Shown piece after piece: positions 61,474 through 64,000 of a DNA stretch of 64,000 nucleotides (position 1 is the stretch's first letter; every line of letters begins with the position of its first letter). The position numbers and the translations under genes were made by a program. The stretch is from Streptomyces tagetis. Lineage in GTDB: Bacteria > Actinomycetota > Actinomycetes > Streptomycetales > Streptomycetaceae. Under the pieces are notes generated by a model. It saw nothing but the letters and a program-made list of their open reading frames with translations. It did not search any database and had not been told where the DNA came from. Location: positions 333,036 through 397,035 of the forward strand of contig NZ_JAGPNL010000008.1 of assembly GCF_018069565.1 (NCBI RefSeq), read 5' to 3'.

Positions 61474-63552
61474 TCAGTCCCGCTCGCCGTCCCGGCCGGT
61501 CTCCCGGTCACGCTCCTCGTCGCGCTCGGCGCGCTCGTCGCGTTCTTCGGTCACGGCGCGCTCTTCGGGCTTCCCGGGCTCCTCGGGCTCGTCGGGCTCG
61601 TCGTCGGCCTGCTCGTCGAGGTCCGCCTGCTCGTCGAGGGCGTCCACGAAGTCGACACCGTCCAGCACGGCGAGCCGGTCGGAGGCGTCGGTGCTGCCGT
61701 CCCGGTCGGACTCGACGGCCTTGGCGAACCACTCACGGGCCTCGTCCTCCCGGCCGGCGGCCAGCAGCGCGTCGGCGTAGGCGTACCGCAGCCGCGCGGT
61801 CCAGGGCTGCGCGGACTGGGAGGCCAGCTCGGGGCTCTGGAGGGTCACGATGGCCGCGTCGAGCTGGCCCATGTCACGCCGGGCGCCGGCGGCGACGAGC
61901 CGCATCTCGACCTGCCCGGCCTTGTCCAGCTTCTGCACCTCGGGGGCGCCCGCCATGTCCAGCGCCTTCTCCGGCCGGCCGAGACCGCGCTCGCAGTCGG
62001 CCATGACCGGCCACAGCTCCGCCGACCCGGTCATCCGCCGGGCGGCCCGGAACTCCGCCAGGGCCTCGCTGTACTTCTCGGTGGCGTACGCGGCGAAACC
62101 GGCGGCCTCGCGCACGGCGGCGACACGGGAGGCCAGCCGCAGGGCCACCTTGGAGTAGCCGTAGGCGCCCTCGGGGTCCTCGTCGAGGAGCCGGGCGACC
62201 ATCACCAGGTTCCGGGCGACGTCCTCCGCGAGCGTCTTGGGCAGACTCTGGAGCTCCTGCCGTACGTCCTTGTCGATCTCCTCGCCGGTGACCTCCTCGG
62301 GGATCGGCAGCCGCTTGATCGGCTCCCGGTCACGGTCACGCTCGCGCTCCTCACGGAAGCGTCCGCCGCCGTGCCGGTCGTCCCGGCCGTGGAAGCCGCC
62401 GGGCCGCCCACCGCGGTCGTCCCGGCGGGGCCCACGCCCACCACGGTCGTCGCGCCCACGGAAGCCGCCCCGGTCGCCCCGGTGGTCGTCACGCCGCCCG
62501 AAGCCACCGCGCTCGTCACGTCCCCGGTCGTCACGGCGGTCACCGCGGTGATCGTCACGCCGGTCGTCACGGCCACGGAAGCCACCCCGGTCACCGCGAT
62601 CGCCGCGGTGGTCGTCGCGGCGGAACGCGGGACGGTCTCCACGCTCACCGCGGTCGTCCCTGCGGTCGTCGCGCCGGTCGTCACGGCGGAAGGGGGGGCG
62701 GTCGTCGCGGCGGAACGCGGGGCGGTCGCCCCGGTCACCACGGTCGTCCCGACGGAACGGGGGACGGTCGTCACGCCGGTCATCACGCCGGTCATCACGG
62801 CGGTCATCACGGCGGAACGCGGGCCGCTCGCCCCGGTCGCGGTCGTCGCGCCGGAAGGGCGGCCGGTCGTCCCGGCGCGGACCCCGGTCACGGTCCCGGT
62901 CCCGGTCGTCACGCCGGAAGGGCGGCCGGTCATCGCGGCGCGGACCCCGGTCACGATCGCGGTCGTCCCGACGCACGTATCCACCACCGCGGTTGTCGCC
63001 ACCCCGGTGGTCGTCGCGGCGGAACGCGGGACGGTCTCCACGCTCGCCGCGGTCGTCCCTGCGGTCGTCGCGCCGGTCGTCGCGGCGGAAGGGCGGGCGG
63101 TCGTCGCGGCGGAACGCGGGACGGTCGCCCCGGTCACCACGGTCGTCCCGACGGAACGGGGGACGGTCGTCACGCCGGTCATCACGCCGGTCGTCCCGCC
63201 GGTCATCGCGCCGGAACGCGGGCCGCTCGCCCCGGTCACGGTCATCCCGCCGGAAGGGCGGCCGGTCGTCCCGACGCGGACCCCGGTCACGGTCCCGGTC
63301 GTCCCGACGCACGTACCCGCCACCGCGGCTGTCACTACCCCGGTTGTCACTGCCCCGGCTGTCACCCCCGCGGTTGTCGTCACGGCGGAAGCCGCCCCGC
63401 TCGCCGCGGTTGTCGTCACGCCGGCCGTAGCTACGACGGTCGTTGTCCCGGCGGTCGTTGTCGCGGCGGAAGCCGCCACGGTCACCGCGGTCACCACTGT
63501 CCCGTCGCCGCTGATCGCGCTCCGGTCGGTCATCGGGAGAGTTGGTGGACAT
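61474..63552 (-). CDS. TPR protein with a 400-residue Arg/Asp repeat domain
   Basis: A 692-residue protein. Residues 1-409 are almost entirely Arg, Asp, Gly and Pro, with about 14 FRRDD units, two GGGYVRRDDRDRDRG landmarks and RGGF/RGRDDR motifs. Residues 410 to about 620 form an alpha-helical TPR-like domain (EVTGEEIDKDVRQELQSLPKTLAEDVARNLV, YSEALAEFRAARR, ALLAAGREDEAREWFAKAVESD). The tail is strongly acidic (DEPDEPEEPGKPEE). ATG 63552 has AGGAG 6 nt upstream. No membrane segment. The Arg-rich repeat suggests RNA binding or phase separation; the location directly behind rrn fits but does not prove this. Confidence 0.8.
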   Translation of the reverse strand: MSTNSPDDRPERDQRRRDSGDRGDRGGFRRDNDRRDNDRRSYGRRDDNRGERGGFRRDDNRGGDSRGSDNRGSDSRGGGYVRRDDRDRDRGPRRDDRPPFRRDDRDRGERPAFRRDDRRDDRRDDRRDDRPPFRRDDRGDRGDRPAFRRDDRPPFRRDDRRDDRRDDRGERGDRPAFRRDDHRGGDNRGGGYVRRDDRDRDRGPRRDDRPPFRRDDRDRDRDRGPRRDDRPPFRRDDRDRGERPAFRRDDRRDDRRDDRRDDRPPFRRDDRGDRGDRPAFRRDDRPPFRRDDRRDDRRDDRGERGDRPAFRRDDHRGDRGDRGGFRGRDDRRDDHRGDRRDDRGRDERGGFGRRDDHRGDRGGFRGRDDRGGRGPRRDDRGGRPGGFHGRDDRHGGGRFREERERDRDREPIKRLPIPEEVTGEEIDKDVRQELQSLPKTLAEDVARNLVMVARLLDEDPEGAYGYSKVALRLASRVAAVREAAGFAAYATEKYSEALAEFRAARRMTGSAELWPVMADCERGLGRPEKALDMAGAPEVQKLDKAGQVEMRLVAAGARRDMGQLDAAIVTLQSPELASQSAQPWTARLRYAYADALLAAGREDEAREWFAKAVESDRDGSTDASDRLAVLDGVDFVDALDEQADLDEQADDEPDEPEEPGKPEERAVTEERDERAERDEERDRETGRDGERD
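62330..63520. repeat. Internal DNA repeat encoding R/D-rich sequence
   Basis: Two long near-identical blocks (about 62630-62995 and 63006-63326) plus many shorter cgccggtcgtc-like units. The second block carries an extra short DRDRDRG insertion. This is a coding repeat, not CRISPR: there are no unique spacers. Confidence 0.8.
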
Positions 63553-63622
63553 CGGTGACTCCTGTCTTCGGTACCGCATTCATTCTCGCGCGTCGGGTAC
63601 CCGACGCGCCCTGGAAAAACGA

Positions 63623-63668
63623 AAGGACCCCTGGTCCCCAGCATGAACGCTGGGGACCAGGGGTCCTT
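63623..63668 (-). terminator. rRNA operon terminator
   Basis: A perfect 20-bp stem (63623-63642 with 63649-63668) around a 6-nt loop atgaac, immediately after 5S in the minus direction. Confidence 0.92.
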
Positions 63669-63679
63669 CCCAAAGATTG

Positions 63680-63797
63680 TTCGGCGGCGTCCTACTCTCC
63701 CACAGGGTCCCCCCTGCAGTACCATCGGCGCTGTAGAGCTTAGCTTCCGGGTTCGGAATGTAACCGGGCGTTTCCCCTACGCTATAACCACCGAAAC
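63680..63797 (-). rRNA. 5S ribosomal RNA
   Basis: The minus strand reads GTTTCGGTGGTTATAGCG near 63797 through CCCGGTTACATTCCGAACCC to GGACGCCGCCGAACA near 63680, the full actinobacterial 5S sequence (about 118 nt). Ends are estimated by eye to within a few bases. A 100-bp spacer with a small hairpin (ggcaacg/cgttgcc) separates it from 23S. Confidence 0.93.
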
Positions 63798-63898
63798 CCT
63801 AATGGTTTCGAGCGAACAAGCACACTCTTCAATTGTGTGTTCTGCTCAAAGCCGGCAACGGTCGTTGCCTCAGAACTAACACAGTGGACGCGAGCAAC

Positions 63899-64000
63899 TG
63901 AGGACAAGCCCTCGGCCTATTAGTACCAGTCAACTCCACACCTTACGGTGCTTCCATATCTGGCCTATCAACCCAGTCGTCTACTGGGAGCCTTACCCCA
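63899..64000 (-). rRNA. 23S ribosomal RNA, 3' end only
   Basis: The minus strand reads GGCTCCCAGTAGACGACTGG, then TTGATAGGCCAGATATGGAAG and GACTGGTACTAATAGGCCG, the conserved 3' terminus of bacterial 23S. The gene continues beyond the window. The 3' boundary at 63899 is an estimate. Confidence 0.93.

Noticed and set aside
62330..63520. Possible CRISPR array
   Set aside because: Repeats are irregular, in frame and lack unique spacers; no cas genes are present.
61456..63558. Repetitive Val/Thr/Ala-rich plus-strand ORF resembling a surface repeat protein
   Set aside because: It is the antisense of the R/D-repeat gene; the minus strand has the ribosome site and the TPR domain.

Overview
The window is a high-GC actinobacterial chromosome segment, almost certainly Streptomyces. 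The evidence is codon use with G/C at nearly every third position, frequent GTG and some TTG starts, streptogrisin-type proteases, an SflA-type SepF paralogue, and a gene order (dnaE2 - sflA - der/cmk/tyrA - scpAB/parA - ald - pyrG - recN/nadK/tlyA - rrn) that matches what I remember of the S. coelicolor region from about SCO1739 to past SCO1780. No database search was run. It looks like conserved chromosome rather than an island: I see no transposase, integrase, prophage, CRISPR array or tRNA.

Layout. 1-8.4 kb holds accessory and secreted functions: an AAA ATPase (cut by the window edge), a DUF72 protein, a small GntR regulator, a DUF402 protein, a secreted DNRLRE/LamG protein, a methyltransferase, a 45-residue protein, a sortase-type cell-wall-anchored AA10 polysaccharide monooxygenase and a secreted lipase. 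8.6-13.2 kb is a translationally coupled mutagenesis cassette (dnaE2 plus an ImuB-like Y-family protein) with a LexA/SOS box. 13.3-29.5 kb has a membrane protein, two tandem streptogrisin proteases, a frameshifted gene, a Cys-tailed DUF5685 protein, sflA, an acyl-CoA dehydrogenase, an MFS exporter, a GT-C transferase, a PAP2 phosphatase, a small I78-like inhibitor, a WYL regulator and three proteins I do not recognise.

29.5-49.4 kb is housekeeping, mostly on the minus strand. It contains cmk-plsC-der (CMP kinase, acyltransferase, ribosome GTPase), aroH-tyrA (tyrosine/prephenate branch), and parA-RHH-scpA-scpB-rluB (chromosome segregation and condensin partners). Next to these is an NrtR-type Nudix regulator coupled to an ADP-ribosylglycohydrolase, with a large palindromic operator. 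The stretch also has ald, a SARP-like NTPase/TPR protein, an ADP-ribose pyrophosphatase, pyrG and a GH15 glucosidase/trehalase.

49.5-64 kb contains a PucR regulator and the tlyA-nadK-recN-(MraY-like)-(GT4) cluster. It also contains a decayed iron-siderophore ABC transporter that keeps an IdeR/DmdR1-type iron box, a HAD-IIA phosphatase, a DUF1015 protein, and an unusual R/D-repeat TPR protein. That last gene lies directly downstream of an rRNA operon, of which 5S and the 3' end of 23S are visible.

The most informative signals beyond ordinary annotation are: the SOS box that overlaps the nominal N-terminus of dnaE2; the NrtR palindrome over its own promoter with a probable CTG start; the iron box in front of a wrecked permease gene; the Arg/Asp repeat protein beside rrn; the Cys-rich DUF5685 tail; and a small conserved-looking 45-residue ORF in front of the anchored LPMO.
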